A program made the translations under genes and the position numbers. A stretch of DNA of 64,000 nucleotides, taken from assembly GCA_001464585.1 (NCBI GenBank), contig LNFF01000019.1, positions 1 through 64,000 on the forward strand, in the 5' to 3' direction. This document shows positions 47,793 through 56,521 of this stretch, in pieces; position 1 is the first letter of the stretch; each line of letters opens with the position of its first letter. The stretch comes from Gammaproteobacteria bacterium Ga0077554. GTDB lineage: Bacteria > Pseudomonadota > Gammaproteobacteria > Ga0077554 > Ga007554. The notes under the pieces are model-generated. The model had not been told where the DNA came from. It saw nothing but the letters and a program-made list of their open reading frames with translations, and did not search any database.

Positions 47793-47968
47793 GATTATTT
47801 CCTTGTGTTGTTGGTTAATGAGGTTGCAATTAAATTTCGAGTTCCACCATTCTCAAAAGTCTTCCTTAGCGCTATAAAAGTACAAAGTAAGTTAAGGTTC
47901 TCAATTTTATGATATATATTTAGTCAAATTTAATCTTTGCGTCTGTCTGCCACCGCACAAAACTATTG

Positions 47969-48331
47969 TTAGGGAAGATTGCCCAACCATGAACGGCTCT
48001 TTACACGACCACAAATCAAGCAATAGGTCGTTTTATCTCCAAGCCAACAAGAAATCAGGGGGACACTACAACAGAGTCTTGAGAGCCATGAAAATGAAAG
48101 TGGAAAACTGACAGAAAATGGATGCGCATCACCAGCTACCCGGTTCCGCTCACTGAATCGCCAATCCCGTTCAACTGTTTTTACTGGCGCATTCGAGTCC
48201 GTCTGATCAGCGACGGTTTCTGAACTGCGATGGCAACGCCCAGGGCGTTTGTTAATGTGGAAATATAGAACAGTAGCCACCACCACTACCACGGATCCAA
48301 AGTTTGGAAAAGTAGTGGCTACAATGCTCAT
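47969..48331 (-). CDS. possible small membrane protein overlapping the ferritin-like gene
   Basis: This open frame of 120 codons starts with an ATG that overlaps the stop of the ferritin-like gene (ATGA), a pattern of coupled translation. The first 27 residues form a plausible membrane segment (FGSVVVVVATVLYFHI). The remainder is Arg/Ser/Cys-rich, matches no family I know and may be translated non-coding DNA. Treat as doubtful. Confidence 0.3.
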   Translation of the reverse strand: MSIVATTFPNFGSVVVVVATVLYFHINKRPGRCHRSSETVADQTDSNAPVKTVERDWRFSERNRVAGDAHPFSVSFPLSFSWLSRLCCSVPLISCWLGDKTTYCLICGRVKSRSWLGNLP

Positions 48332-48900
48332 GTGATAGCAGCCGAGGGTGGCGTGGTTATATCGGAAGGCACATCCTGCAAAAGGTCAGCAAGCTCATCG
48401 GCATGCTCTTCCTCCATGGCAAGAATGGACTCTAATAAGCGTCGCGTAGTTGGATCTTCATTACCCAGAAATTGAATAATTTCACGGTAGCTGTCAATGG
48501 CAATACGTTCCGCCACAAGATCTTCTCTAATCATATCCAGAAGTGTTGCGCCTTCCACATATTCAGCATGACTGCGATTTGCTAACCCTTCGGGAGAAAA
48601 ATTCGGTTCACCTCCTAACTGAACAATTCGTTCCGCCAATTGATCGGCATGAGCCTGCTCCTGATTGGAATGCACCAGAAATTCATTAGCGATGCTTTTA
48701 GATTGCATGCCCCTTGCCATAAAATGGTGGCGCCGATATCGAAGCACACAGATAATTTCTGTCGCTAGGGAATTATTAAGCAATTTAAGCACCATTTCCC
48801 TGTCTGCGCTGTAGCCGGATGTCACCGCGCCTTCATCAATGTGATGACGTGCCCGCTGACGTAAAGTTTTAACATCGGTCAGAAATTTTTCTTTTTCCAT
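48328..48900 (-). CDS. ferritin-like / bacterioferritin-type protein
   Basis: The 190-residue four-helix-bundle protein carries the di-iron residues of the bacterioferritin/ferritin-like group: NSLATEIICVLRYRRHHFMA in the first helix, EFLVHSNQEQAHADQLAERI in the second, DMIREDLVAERIAIDSYREI in the third and LESILAMEEEHADELADLLQ in the fourth. The E-x-x-H pairs QEQAH and EEEH are clear. It probably oxidises and stores iron or protects against peroxide. It is longer than bacterioferritin, with an N-terminal extension and a C-terminal tail. A haem-ligating methionine was not assigned. Confidence 0.85.
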   Translation of the reverse strand: MEKEKFLTDVKTLRQRARHHIDEGAVTSGYSADREMVLKLLNNSLATEIICVLRYRRHHFMARGMQSKSIANEFLVHSNQEQAHADQLAERIVQLGGEPNFSPEGLANRSHAEYVEGATLLDMIREDLVAERIAIDSYREIIQFLGNEDPTTRRLLESILAMEEEHADELADLLQDVPSDITTPPSAAIT

Positions 48901-49659
48901 ATAAACCTCGGTATTATTAATGCCGTTTAAATAGACTGTATTTTCAATTTATATGCTAGGATTTATATTTTCTTTGCCATTGGATATACGGCAATAAAAC
49001 TAAGAAGTATAGATTACCGAACAATCTTTATACCTTCTGTGCGTTCGCACACAGAAGGTATAAAGATTGTTCATTAAATAAAAGTCCATTATCAATAAAA
49101 TACATATTGATTTTTGAAATTCAGATGGTGTTTAATGTAGCGTTTCTGACGGGATGTCTTACTCGATATGCGCCTACCAAGCGGTTTTAATACTTGCTCA
49201 CTAACATTCCGGCGCTACGAAACAGGCGCAGCATAAGCATGTTATATGGAACAACTAATAATCGCTGTAACAACGTTCTCTAGCCCTGCCGAATAAATAA
49301 TCGCCAGTTATAAGTTCATACCTTCGCGCTACGGTGGGATGAATCAAATGTAAGCAGCTTTTCAAGGCTTTATTATTGACAAATTTAGAGAGTGTGCCTG
49401 ATAATTCAAATAAGATCGGTGCGGTTGCATACATAATATTACAGCTACTTGAAGGAGGTAATAGCCACACTACGGTTCATTTATAATAGTTGCCGATGCC
49501 ATGAACGAATTGCCATAGCTTCGCCTGATCACCACTTCGGCCCATTTGAAGAAGACGCGTGTTTTTGTAGAATATTTTAAACCTGTGATTGCGTGATGCA
49601 CTCTACCGCCTGCTAAATTGTAGAGTCATATAATTCTGACTAATGACCTGGAGAATGAT
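48901..49659. other. 760-base spacer between the ferritin-like and Crp/Fnr genes
   Basis: It contains a perfect 23-bp hairpin (49019-49072) and, near 49205-49255, a weak foldback between TAACAT and ATGTTA. Divergent promoters for the ferritin-like gene (left) and the Crp-type regulator (right) must lie here. An open frame at 49255-49470 (minus) has no support. Confidence 0.5.
49019..49072. repeat. perfect 23-bp inverted repeat upstream of the ferritin-like gene
   Basis: Arms at 49019-49041 and 49050-49072 (beginning GAACAATCTTTATACCTTC) are exactly complementary around the loop CGTTCGCA. It is 120 bases upstream of the ferritin-like start. It could be a transcriptional terminator, an RNA leader or a mobile palindrome. 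Confidence 0.8.
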
Positions 49660-50433
49660 GTGACTTCCCTGCATGACCCCCGACAAAATTATCTGCTCGC
49701 CGCATTGCCGACGACCGAATTTGAACGACTGCTCCCTCATTTTGAACTGATCCCGATGCCTCGTGGTGAAATACTCTATGAGTCAGGCGACGAGTTACAG
49801 CATGTTTACTTTCCAACCACCTCTATTCTCTCTTTGCATTATGTAACAGAAGATGGTTCCTCAGCCGAAATCGCGAGTGTGGGCAAGGAAGGCATGTTTG
49901 GGGTTTCGCTGTTCATGGGCAGCAATACCATACCCAGGAGTGCGGCCATACAAACAGCCGGCCATGCCTACCGCCTGAAGGCAAGGGTCATGATGGAAGA
50001 ATTCAACCGCGCTCAGGGGCGCCGCGCCGGGGTGATGCAGCGTTTAGTGCTGCGTTATACCCAAGCGCTGATCACGCAAATGTCACAGACTGCTGTTTGT
50101 AATCGTCACCATTTGCTGGATCAACAACTCTGCCGGTGGTTACTGACAACGCTCGACCGTTTACCCTCGAATGAACTGGTAATGACCCAGGAAATGGTGG
50201 CTAACATGCTCGGCGTGCGCCGTGAAGGTGTCACCGAAGCGGCCGGAAAATTACAGAACGCCGGCATCATCAGTTATCGCCGTGGCCACATTACAGTGCT
50301 TGACCGAAGTGGCTTGGAAGCTAACGCATGTGAATGTTACAAAGTAGTCAAGCAGGAATTTGATCAGCTCTTATCCGATTTCCAGGAGCCGCACAACCCT
50401 CCCAAGAAACACCTCCCAAGCACCTGGTTATAA
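49660..50433 (+). CDS. Crp/Fnr-family transcriptional regulator
   Basis: The 257-residue protein has an N-terminal cyclic-nucleotide-binding-like domain (FELIPMPRGEILYESGDELQ, FPTTSILSLHYVTEDGSSAE, GKEGMFGVSLFMGS) and a C-terminal winged helix (LVMTQEMVANMLGVRREGVT). The wording matches the Crp/Fnr subgroup with ILSL and EGMFG motifs, common in environmental Proteobacteria, in which the ligand is unknown. The N-terminal cysteine cluster of Fnr is absent, so it is not an oxygen-sensing Fnr. The start is GTG, with GGAG seven bases upstream. A GAF protein gene lies 130 bases downstream. Confidence 0.88.
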   Translation: MTSLHDPRQNYLLAALPTTEFERLLPHFELIPMPRGEILYESGDELQHVYFPTTSILSLHYVTEDGSSAEIASVGKEGMFGVSLFMGSNTIPRSAAIQTAGHAYRLKARVMMEEFNRAQGRRAGVMQRLVLRYTQALITQMSQTAVCNRHHLLDQQLCRWLLTTLDRLPSNELVMTQEMVANMLGVRREGVTEAAGKLQNAGIISYRRGHITVLDRSGLEANACECYKVVKQEFDQLLSDFQEPHNPPKKHLPSTWL

Positions 50434-50563
50434 ATCGGGTTTGCGCCTGGTTTGGATAATTGGCTTTGAAGATTATTTATTAGTATTTGAGATCCCACCA
50501 TTGCCTAAGTGTTTCATCTGCTATTCAAGGCGGGGTTTACTTATATTGGATCAGCAGGCATTC

Positions 50564-51031
50564 ATGGCTAAATTTACAGACTCCTTTCATCACCTGAAAA
50601 CCATTCTGCGCAAAGGTGATGTGCGCAGTGCAATCATTTACCTGAATGGATTAACAGAGCATCGGTTCACCTCTGTGTATCGCTTCGACCAGGAAATACT
50701 GACTAATGTCTACTTTTTCGACCGCGAAAATCCAATGCAGGAATCAACGCCCGACATTCCAGTCATGGCCTCATATTGCGGATTCGTCCGTAACAGCCAT
50801 AACACGTTCACAACCTTTGATTCCCTCCAGGATGATCGACTGCACGACCACCCAAAACAGTTAGTGGTAAGATCGTATTGTGGTATGCCGCTGCTTGATG
50901 AAAATGGCAAGATGTTCGGGACGATTTGCCATTTTGACTTTCGACCCTTGCCCATCAGCGATACAACCGTGAAGCTGCTGGAGTCTATAGCGCCATTACT
51001 GAAGCAAGCCACGCGGCCTTTTACTCCTTGA
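50564..51031 (+). CDS. GAF-domain protein
   Basis: The 155-residue protein is nearly all one GAF domain: KFTDSFHHLKTILRKGDVRS, ALIYLNGL-like helix, RFTSVYRFDQEILTNVYFFD, PVMASYCGFVRNSHNTFTTF and VVRSYCGMPLLDENGKMFGT. The last is a hallmark of GAF domains that sense small ligands or light-related chromophores in phytochrome-like and FhlA-like proteins. No output domain is attached, so it is a free-standing sensor or enzyme-like domain. I start at ATG 50564 since the upstream extension overlapping the Crp gene looks non-coding. Its neighbour suggests a signalling pair, but this is unproven. Confidence 0.75.
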   Translation: MAKFTDSFHHLKTILRKGDVRSAIIYLNGLTEHRFTSVYRFDQEILTNVYFFDRENPMQESTPDIPVMASYCGFVRNSHNTFTTFDSLQDDRLHDHPKQLVVRSYCGMPLLDENGKMFGTICHFDFRPLPISDTTVKLLESIAPLLKQATRPFTP

Positions 51032-51220
51032 ATTAAGCAACCGCCTTGCTGGCTTGGTCTGCTATCTTTTTTATTTTCTTTTGTATTTATAGAGTATTGC
51101 ACGCTATGGATGCCACGCTTATGGTTTTTGCGTAATGAGTAGCCCCTCTCTCTCGGGTGATTAAAGTGAGATGGGATATTTATCCAGGGAATTGACTTTT
51201 ATTATTCAGGGGATGAAGCC

Positions 51221-52672
51221 ATGGTGAAAAATGTGAACAGATTTACATTGATTCAGCAAAACGATACACACTCTTATATGGAAGCCCACTGGGAACATTT
51301 CTGGCGCAATGGGAGACCTGAACACCGCCGTGCAGGGGGGTATGCGCGCGCGGCTACTATTGTCCGCCAACTTGAAGCCGAAACCGCCGGGCATTGCCTG
51401 TTAGTGGATTGCGGCGACACCATTCACGGCACGGGCCCGGCAATGTGGACCCAAGGCGCCGCGATTGTATCCGCGCTTAATGCAATGGGCGTGGGGCTTA
51501 TGACACCCGGTAATTGGGAATTCGGTTTTGGCCCCGCAATTCTGCGTGAACGTGTTGCTGAGATGCAGTTTCCGGTGATTGCCTGCAACGTGGAACAAGC
51601 CGCTACCGGAGAGCGGGAATTCTCCCCAAGCGAAGTCCGCGAAATTGGCGGCGTGCGCATAGGGTTTATTGGTGTAACTACACCCATCGTTACGCAGACG
51701 ATGCCGAAGAAGTTTGGTGAAGGACTACGTTTTTCTGAGGGCGCTGAGGCCTTGCCCCGCTGCATCAGTAAATTGCGGCGTGATGAGCAGGTTGAATTGA
51801 TTGTGGTAGTTTCACATTTGGGATTCCCTCAGGAGGTAAAGCTTGCGAAAGAAATCGAGGGGATTGATGTGATATTGGGAGGACATACCCATAATCGACT
51901 TACCGCACCAGTGCGCGTTGGTAAAACACTCCTGATCCAATCCGGTTTTGATGGTGCATTTTTAGGGAAACTGGATGTGGATGTGAAAAATGGCCATGTG
52001 TGTGGCTTCCAGCATCACCTTATTGAAGTCTCGGAATCAATTATCCCTCACCGCGAAACCGAGCACGTCATTAACGAACAGCTTGCCCCGTTTCGGGATC
52101 GAATGAATGAAGTCGTTGGGCAAACCCGCACGGCCCTGAATCGTATGACCGTGCTTGAGTCGACAATGGACAATCTGATTACGGACGCCTATCTCGATTT
52201 GACGGGGGCGGATGTTGCATTGTCTCACGGCTGGCGATATGGTGCGCCCATCCCACCGGGGAATGTCACCTTGGGTGACTTATGGCAAATTATTCCGACT
52301 AATCCAGAACTTTTCACGATTGAAATGACGGGGGCGGAAATCCGGCAAAAGCTGGAGATGAGCCTCGAAAACGTCTATGCTTCAGACGCCTTTAACCAAA
52401 AAGGCGGCTATATTATTCGCGTTTCCGGCTTAAACGCGATTGTTCGCCTTAATAATCCTAAAGGTACGCGCATCGAACAACTGGACATCGCTGGCGCGCC
52501 ATTCGATGCTGAGCGACGCTATAAAGTGGCGGTGGGTGGTGAGCACGAAATCAAGATCGGCGAAAATAAACAACGTGTGGGAGCCACCGCCATTGAGGCG
52601 CTGCGTGAATATTTCCGGCGACATTCGCCCATTGAGGCAGAACTCACACACGCCAAATTCGTCGCCGTTTGA
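51221..52672 (+). CDS. SoxB/5'-nucleotidase-like metallophosphatase without signal peptide
   Basis: The 483-residue protein has a calcineurin-like metallophosphatase domain: QNDTHSYME (Asp15, His17), VDCGDTIHGTG (Asp66), GNWEF (97-101), VVSHLGF and GGHTHN, followed by a 5'-nucleotidase C-terminal domain (LGDLWQIIPTNPELFTIEMT, NQKGGYIIRVSG). The catalytic GNHE of UshA-type enzymes reads GNWE, and the segment PAMWTQGAAIVSALNAMG resembles the thiosulfohydrolase SoxB. Unlike UshA and SoxB it lacks a signal peptide, so it should act in the cytoplasm. Substrate unknown. The ATG follows a GGGGATG ribosome-binding region. No other sox genes lie in the window. Confidence 0.82.
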   Translation: MVKNVNRFTLIQQNDTHSYMEAHWEHFWRNGRPEHRRAGGYARAATIVRQLEAETAGHCLLVDCGDTIHGTGPAMWTQGAAIVSALNAMGVGLMTPGNWEFGFGPAILRERVAEMQFPVIACNVEQAATGEREFSPSEVREIGGVRIGFIGVTTPIVTQTMPKKFGEGLRFSEGAEALPRCISKLRRDEQVELIVVVSHLGFPQEVKLAKEIEGIDVILGGHTHNRLTAPVRVGKTLLIQSGFDGAFLGKLDVDVKNGHVCGFQHHLIEVSESIIPHRETEHVINEQLAPFRDRMNEVVGQTRTALNRMTVLESTMDNLITDAYLDLTGADVALSHGWRYGAPIPPGNVTLGDLWQIIPTNPELFTIEMTGAEIRQKLEMSLENVYASDAFNQKGGYIIRVSGLNAIVRLNNPKGTRIEQLDIAGAPFDAERRYKVAVGGEHEIKIGENKQRVGATAIEALREYFRRHSPIEAELTHAKFVAV

Positions 52673-52798
52673 ATGGCAAGCCGCTAAAAAAGAACCTCTA
52701 CCATTAATACCCATTTTCGATTAATCTTGCTGTGTTTTTATAGCGAATGCGCCAAGAACCTGCTGACCTCAGGCGCGCGAACAGAGGAGAGATAAACT

Positions 52799-53500
52799 AT
52801 GGGCGCACAATGGAAAGCAAAAGGTAGGGAAGCCGCGGCTAACGCCAAGGGCCGGATCTTTACCAAACTATCCAAGGAAATCATCGTTGCCGCGCGCGCG
52901 GGCGCTGACCCTGATATGAATCCACGCTTACGGCTGGCGGTGGAACAAGCCAAGAAAGCGTCCATGCCGCGGGAAACCATTGAGCGCACCATCAAGAAAG
53001 GCGCGGGTTTGCTCGACACCGGCGCGGCCTACGAGAAGCTCATCTACGAAGGTTTTGCCCCACACCGGGTTCCGGTGATTGTCGAGTGCCTGACAGATAA
53101 TGCTAACCGCACCGCGTCGAATATTCGCGTGCTGTTTCGCAAGGGACAACTGGGCGCGTTAGGCTCAGTCTCTTGGGACTTTGACCACCTGGGAATGATT
53201 GAGGCGTCTCCAGAGTCGCCAGGGGCTGACGCAGAGCTTGCTGCCATTGAGGCCGGGGCTTCCGACCTGGAACCTGCCGACGACGGCGCCACCTTGTTTC
53301 TCACCGAACCCACGGATATGGATGCGGTATGCCGCGCTTTACCCGCGTATGGATTTGTGGTGCGCTCTGCCCAGTTAGGTTACCGCCCCAAAAACCCGGT
53401 AACGCTGGGCGATGCGGAACGCGCGGAAGTTGAGGCGTTTCTGGAATCCGTCGATGAAGATGATGATGTGCAGAATGTGTTTGCAGGATTGGCGGGGTAA
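52799..53500 (+). CDS. YebC/PmpR-family protein
   Basis: The 233-residue protein has the YebC fold: [75 protein letters not shown] and [17 protein letters not shown]. The start differs from the canonical MAGHSKW of YebC and is closer to the YeeN subgroup, so this is likely a second paralogue and not the ruvC-linked yebC. YebC proteins are described as transcriptional regulators and, more recently, as helpers of translation through proline-rich stretches. It is a single gene, with GAGGAGA upstream of the ATG. Confidence 0.88.
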   Translation: MGAQWKAKGREAAANAKGRIFTKLSKEIIVAARAGADPDMNPRLRLAVEQAKKASMPRETIERTIKKGAGLLDTGAAYEKLIYEGFAPHRVPVIVECLTDNANRTASNIRVLFRKGQLGALGSVSWDFDHLGMIEASPESPGADAELAAIEAGASDLEPADDGATLFLTEPTDMDAVCRALPAYGFVVRSAQLGYRPKNPVTLGDAERAEVEAFLESVDEDDDVQNVFAGLAG

Positions 53501-53619
53501 AGAGCCTATGTTAATTCAACCTGGAAAAAGAATTTATTCGCACCTACGCATGTAACCTACCGGATTTAGGGGGTAACGAATTGGTGCGCATGGCGTACCC
53601 TACGCCAAAAACTACAGCC

Positions 53620-54081
53620 TTACTGCGCAGGCGCAGGCGTTACGCTTGGAAGCGTCGGTAAATTTTTCTTTCGGGGATTAACCTTATACATCACCACCTT
53701 GATACCATCAAAATTAACGTCTTCACGTACGGTGAGGACTTCGTTGGCGTCGCCGTTAGTGTATTTGGTTTTATAGCGCGAGATGTATACATTGCCGGTT
53801 AAAATGGTATTAACCACGGTGTCCTTAATTTCATAACTGAGCAGATCACCAAGCAAAGCATGTTGCTCTTTCAGATAGCTTTCCCATTGCAGTGGATCTT
53901 CGTCTTTTGAAAATAACATCGATGCCTGCTCAAAATCCTTTGCCTTGATCATCTCATAAAATTTTTGATCAAGCGCACCGGCCTGTACCGGGTCTGCGGA
54001 CTTCTCGGTGCAGCCTGCCAGAAAAAATACCACAAAAAAAGAAAGCAGGCTGATGATGCGAAAATTTGCTCTGGGATTCAT
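53620..54081 (-). CDS. lipoprotein of unknown function
   Basis: The 153-residue protein has a lipoprotein signal (ISLLSFFVVFFLAGC, Cys23) and a mature helical/beta part (GALDQKFYEMIKAKDFEQAS, LKEQHALLGDLLSYEIKDTV, YISRYKTKYTNGDANEVLTV) ending in a Pro-rich tail. The mature part resembles small DUF4019/DUF3887-like periplasmic proteins with an SnoaL-like fold, which is a guess. I start at ATG 54081; an in-frame TTG at 54099 is less likely. It stands alone between YebC and rsmI. Confidence 0.75.
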   Translation of the reverse strand: MNPRANFRIISLLSFFVVFFLAGCTEKSADPVQAGALDQKFYEMIKAKDFEQASMLFSKDEDPLQWESYLKEQHALLGDLLSYEIKDTVVNTILTGNVYISRYKTKYTNGDANEVLTVREDVNFDGIKVVMYKVNPRKKNLPTLPSVTPAPAQ

Positions 54082-54130
54082 TTTATTTACCTGCGTCAAT
54101 CACGCACTCAACCTTGCACACATTATAAAA

Positions 54131-54210
54131 TGTAGTGAATAACCGAAAACAAAGAAAGTCCCTCCCACCCCTTGCTTCAACTATTCTTTGTAACGCGGTT
54201 ATTCACTACA
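54131..54210. repeat. 80-base structured palindrome after rsmI
   Basis: TGTAGTGAATAACCG (54131-54145) pairs exactly with 54196-54210, and inside it ACAAAGAA (54149-54156) pairs with TTCTTTGT (54184-54191), giving a long interrupted stem. It lies 20 bases after the rsmI stop (minus strand). It could end that transcript or be a MITE-like insertion. Confidence 0.7.
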
Positions 54211-54229
54211 AACCGGAAACGGCATAACT

Positions 54230-55075
54230 TCAACCGTCATCAACTATTTTAAGCGCCATGCTATACAAAAAATTCTTTTTTTGCCCGGTAATTTTTGCGG
54301 CCAGGGCGGTGGCTTGCTTCACCGGTAATTCATTCAGCAACACGCGCACAATTCGTTCAGCTTCAGCGTCGGTTTCAGCATTTTCGGCACGGGTAACGCC
54401 CTGCACCAGCACCACGAATTCACCTTTTTGCTGGTGATGGTCTGCCTGCGCCCACTGACATAATCCACTCAGGGTATCACCCTGGATGGTTTCAAAAACC
54501 TTGGTCAATTCTCGCGCCACTACGGCTCGGCGGTCAAGCCCCATAACCTGCGCCATATCCTGCAGGGAGTCGACAATGCGATGGCCTGACTCGAAGAATA
54601 CCATAGTCCGGCTGTCAATTCTAAGCTCTTCCAGCCGCTGCTGTCGAGCAGCCGTTTTGGCGGGCAAAAATCCTTCAAAAACAAAGCGGTCTGTAGGCAG
54701 GCCCGACACCGATAATGCCGCAATCAACGCGCTGGGGCCAGGAATCGGCACAACACGCAACCCGTGGTCACGCGCGGCACGCACCAGATGATAACCGGGG
54801 TCGCTGATCAATGGCGTGCCGGCATCGCTGATCAAGGCGATATTCTCGCCCGCTTGCAGACGCGTAATCAGATCGGCGCTGCGCTCGCGTTCATTGTGGT
54901 CATGCAAGGCGATGCAGGGCGTGATAATGCCAAAATGCCGCAACAGGGGCAGGCTGTGCCGGGTATCCTCAGCCGCAATCACCTGAACCTGCGTTAATGT
55001 CTCTATCGCACGCGGCGTCATGTCGCCAAGATTGCCCAGAGGCGTCGCTACAATGTAAAGTATGCCTGTGGACAT
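54230..55075 (-). CDS. rsmI: 16S rRNA (cytidine-1402-2'-O)-methyltransferase RsmI
   Basis: The 281-residue SAM-dependent methyltransferase modifies C1402 in the ribosomal decoding centre. Typical motifs are GILYIVATPLGNLGDMTPRA, VIAAEDTRHSLPLLRHF, ALISDAGTPLISDPGYHLVR and IPGPSALIAALSVSGLPTDR, followed by FEGFLPAK and FFESGHRI. It is divergent from lpoA, the standard arrangement of gammaproteobacteria (yraL next to yraM). The C-terminus extends to KNFLYSMALKIVDDG. The spacer to lpoA is 100 bases and must hold both promoters. Confidence 0.96.
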   Translation of the reverse strand: MSTGILYIVATPLGNLGDMTPRAIETLTQVQVIAAEDTRHSLPLLRHFGIITPCIALHDHNERERSADLITRLQAGENIALISDAGTPLISDPGYHLVRAARDHGLRVVPIPGPSALIAALSVSGLPTDRFVFEGFLPAKTAARQQRLEELRIDSRTMVFFESGHRIVDSLQDMAQVMGLDRRAVVARELTKVFETIQGDTLSGLCQWAQADHHQQKGEFVVLVQGVTRAENAETDAEAERIVRVLLNELPVKQATALAAKITGQKKNFLYSMALKIVDDG

Positions 55076-55175
55076 TAAAGAAACCCCTGAATCTAAAAAC
55101 GGCGATGGGACTCATCATGTTAGCGTATAATCATTACATGCAACTGCAATCAACACCAGCCCGGATATCTGATTT

Positions 55176-56495
55176 GTGACGCGTGTTCTCGCGAGTCTTA
55201 TGTTGCTATGCGCCGGATTCAGCCTGGCAGGCTGCGCCATAGCAATGGAAGAAAGTGGCATGGCGGCCGATTCTGCGCCAGTTGTGAGCGTTGGCAGCAC
55301 TGCCGATGTTGCTGAACGGGTGAATAGCGGAGTGGCGCGCCTGGCAGAGGCGCCAGCACGCATCGCCTTGCTGTTGCCCGCATCTGGCCCGTTGGCAAAA
55401 GCTGCGGAGGCGGTGCGCGATGGATTTTTTGCGGCATATTTTTATCGCCTCAACAAAACCTGGCAACCGGTGATTCAGGTTTATGATTCAGGCACACGCA
55501 CTGACACCATGCTAACGGCCTATCGCCAGGCCGTGGCGGACGGCGCCGGGATCGTGGTCGGCCCGCTTGATCGGGATGACGTAAAAGCCCTGGCGCATGG
55601 CGGTGATGAGTCTATACAGAGCGTAACCGTGCCAACACTGGCGCTGAATTACGTAGACAACGCCAATGGCCTGACTGGCGCCCCCGGCCATCTATATCAG
55701 TTTGGCCTGGCTCCCGAAGACGAAGCCCGCGCCGCCGCAGAACGCGCCTGGCTCGAAGGCCGTCGTAACGCCATTGCATTTGTGCAAAAAGGTGACTGGG
55801 GAGACCGCGTGCTGCACGCCTTCAAGACTCGCTTCGAGGCATTGGGCGGCACCGTGATTGACACGCAGAGTTATGACCCGGCCAGCAGTGATTTTGCAAC
55901 GCCCTTGCGCAAATTGCTGGGTGTCACCGAAACAAAAACACGCGCGCGTACCACCAAGATTGACCCCGCCATTCCCGAGCCGCCAAAACGGCGTCAGGAT
56001 ATGGATTTCATATTCCTCTCAGCATTTACGCAGCAGGCGCGGCAGATCCGGCCGCATTTATTATTCTATTATGCGGGTGACGTGCCGGTGTATACCACCT
56101 CCCATGTCTACACAGGCAAACTGGACAGGAACGCCGACGCTGACCTGAATGGCCTGATGTTCAGTGATATGCCGTGGGTGCTGGATGCGGAATCTCCTCA
56201 GCCATTGCAACGCGCTATCACACGCCTGTGGCCGCAGTCTGCCGAGCAGTTCAAACGCCTCTACGCGCTGGGAGTGGACGCTTACAACCTGATTCCGCTA
56301 CTGTCACGCATGAGCGCTGACCCTGGCGAACGCATGGCGGGTGAAACCGGTAATCTGCGCATGGATGAAGCGCAACGCATCCACCGTGAACTGCGCTGGG
56401 CGCGTTTTGTAGAAGGTGAACCACTGCTGCTCGAACGTCTGGCAGAACCAGTGGCGCCACCTGAACCAGTGCCGCAAACGGTACCATCGCCATAA
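55176..56495 (+). CDS. lpoA: penicillin-binding protein activator LpoA-like lipoprotein (short form)
   Basis: The 439-residue lipoprotein (FSLAGC, Cys20) has the LppC periplasmic-binding-like fold: RIALLLPASGPLAKAAEAVR, GIVVGPLDRDDVKALAHG, PTLALNYVDN, then WGDRVLHAFKTRFEALGGTV and VYTTSHVYTGKLDRNADADL, where LPxSG and VGPL are LpoA signatures. Escherichia coli LpoA (678 residues) has an N-terminal TPR domain that is absent here. LpoA activates the peptidoglycan synthase PBP1A from the outer membrane. It starts at GTG and is followed by yraN after 26 bases. Divergent from rsmI. Confidence 0.9.
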   Translation: MTRVLASLMLLCAGFSLAGCAIAMEESGMAADSAPVVSVGSTADVAERVNSGVARLAEAPARIALLLPASGPLAKAAEAVRDGFFAAYFYRLNKTWQPVIQVYDSGTRTDTMLTAYRQAVADGAGIVVGPLDRDDVKALAHGGDESIQSVTVPTLALNYVDNANGLTGAPGHLYQFGLAPEDEARAAAERAWLEGRRNAIAFVQKGDWGDRVLHAFKTRFEALGGTVIDTQSYDPASSDFATPLRKLLGVTETKTRARTTKIDPAIPEPPKRRQDMDFIFLSAFTQQARQIRPHLLFYYAGDVPVYTTSHVYTGKLDRNADADLNGLMFSDMPWVLDAESPQPLQRAITRLWPQSAEQFKRLYALGVDAYNLIPLLSRMSADPGERMAGETGNLRMDEAQRIHRELRWARFVEGEPLLLERLAEPVAPPEPVPQTVPSP

Positions 56496-56521
56496 CCGCT
56501 CCACCATCATCAGCAGACTCG

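Noticed and set aside
49205-49255. A second attC-like palindrome with TAACAT and ATGTTA ends
   Set aside because: Too short (about 47 bases) and the outer boxes do not fit RYYYAAC/GTTRRRY well.
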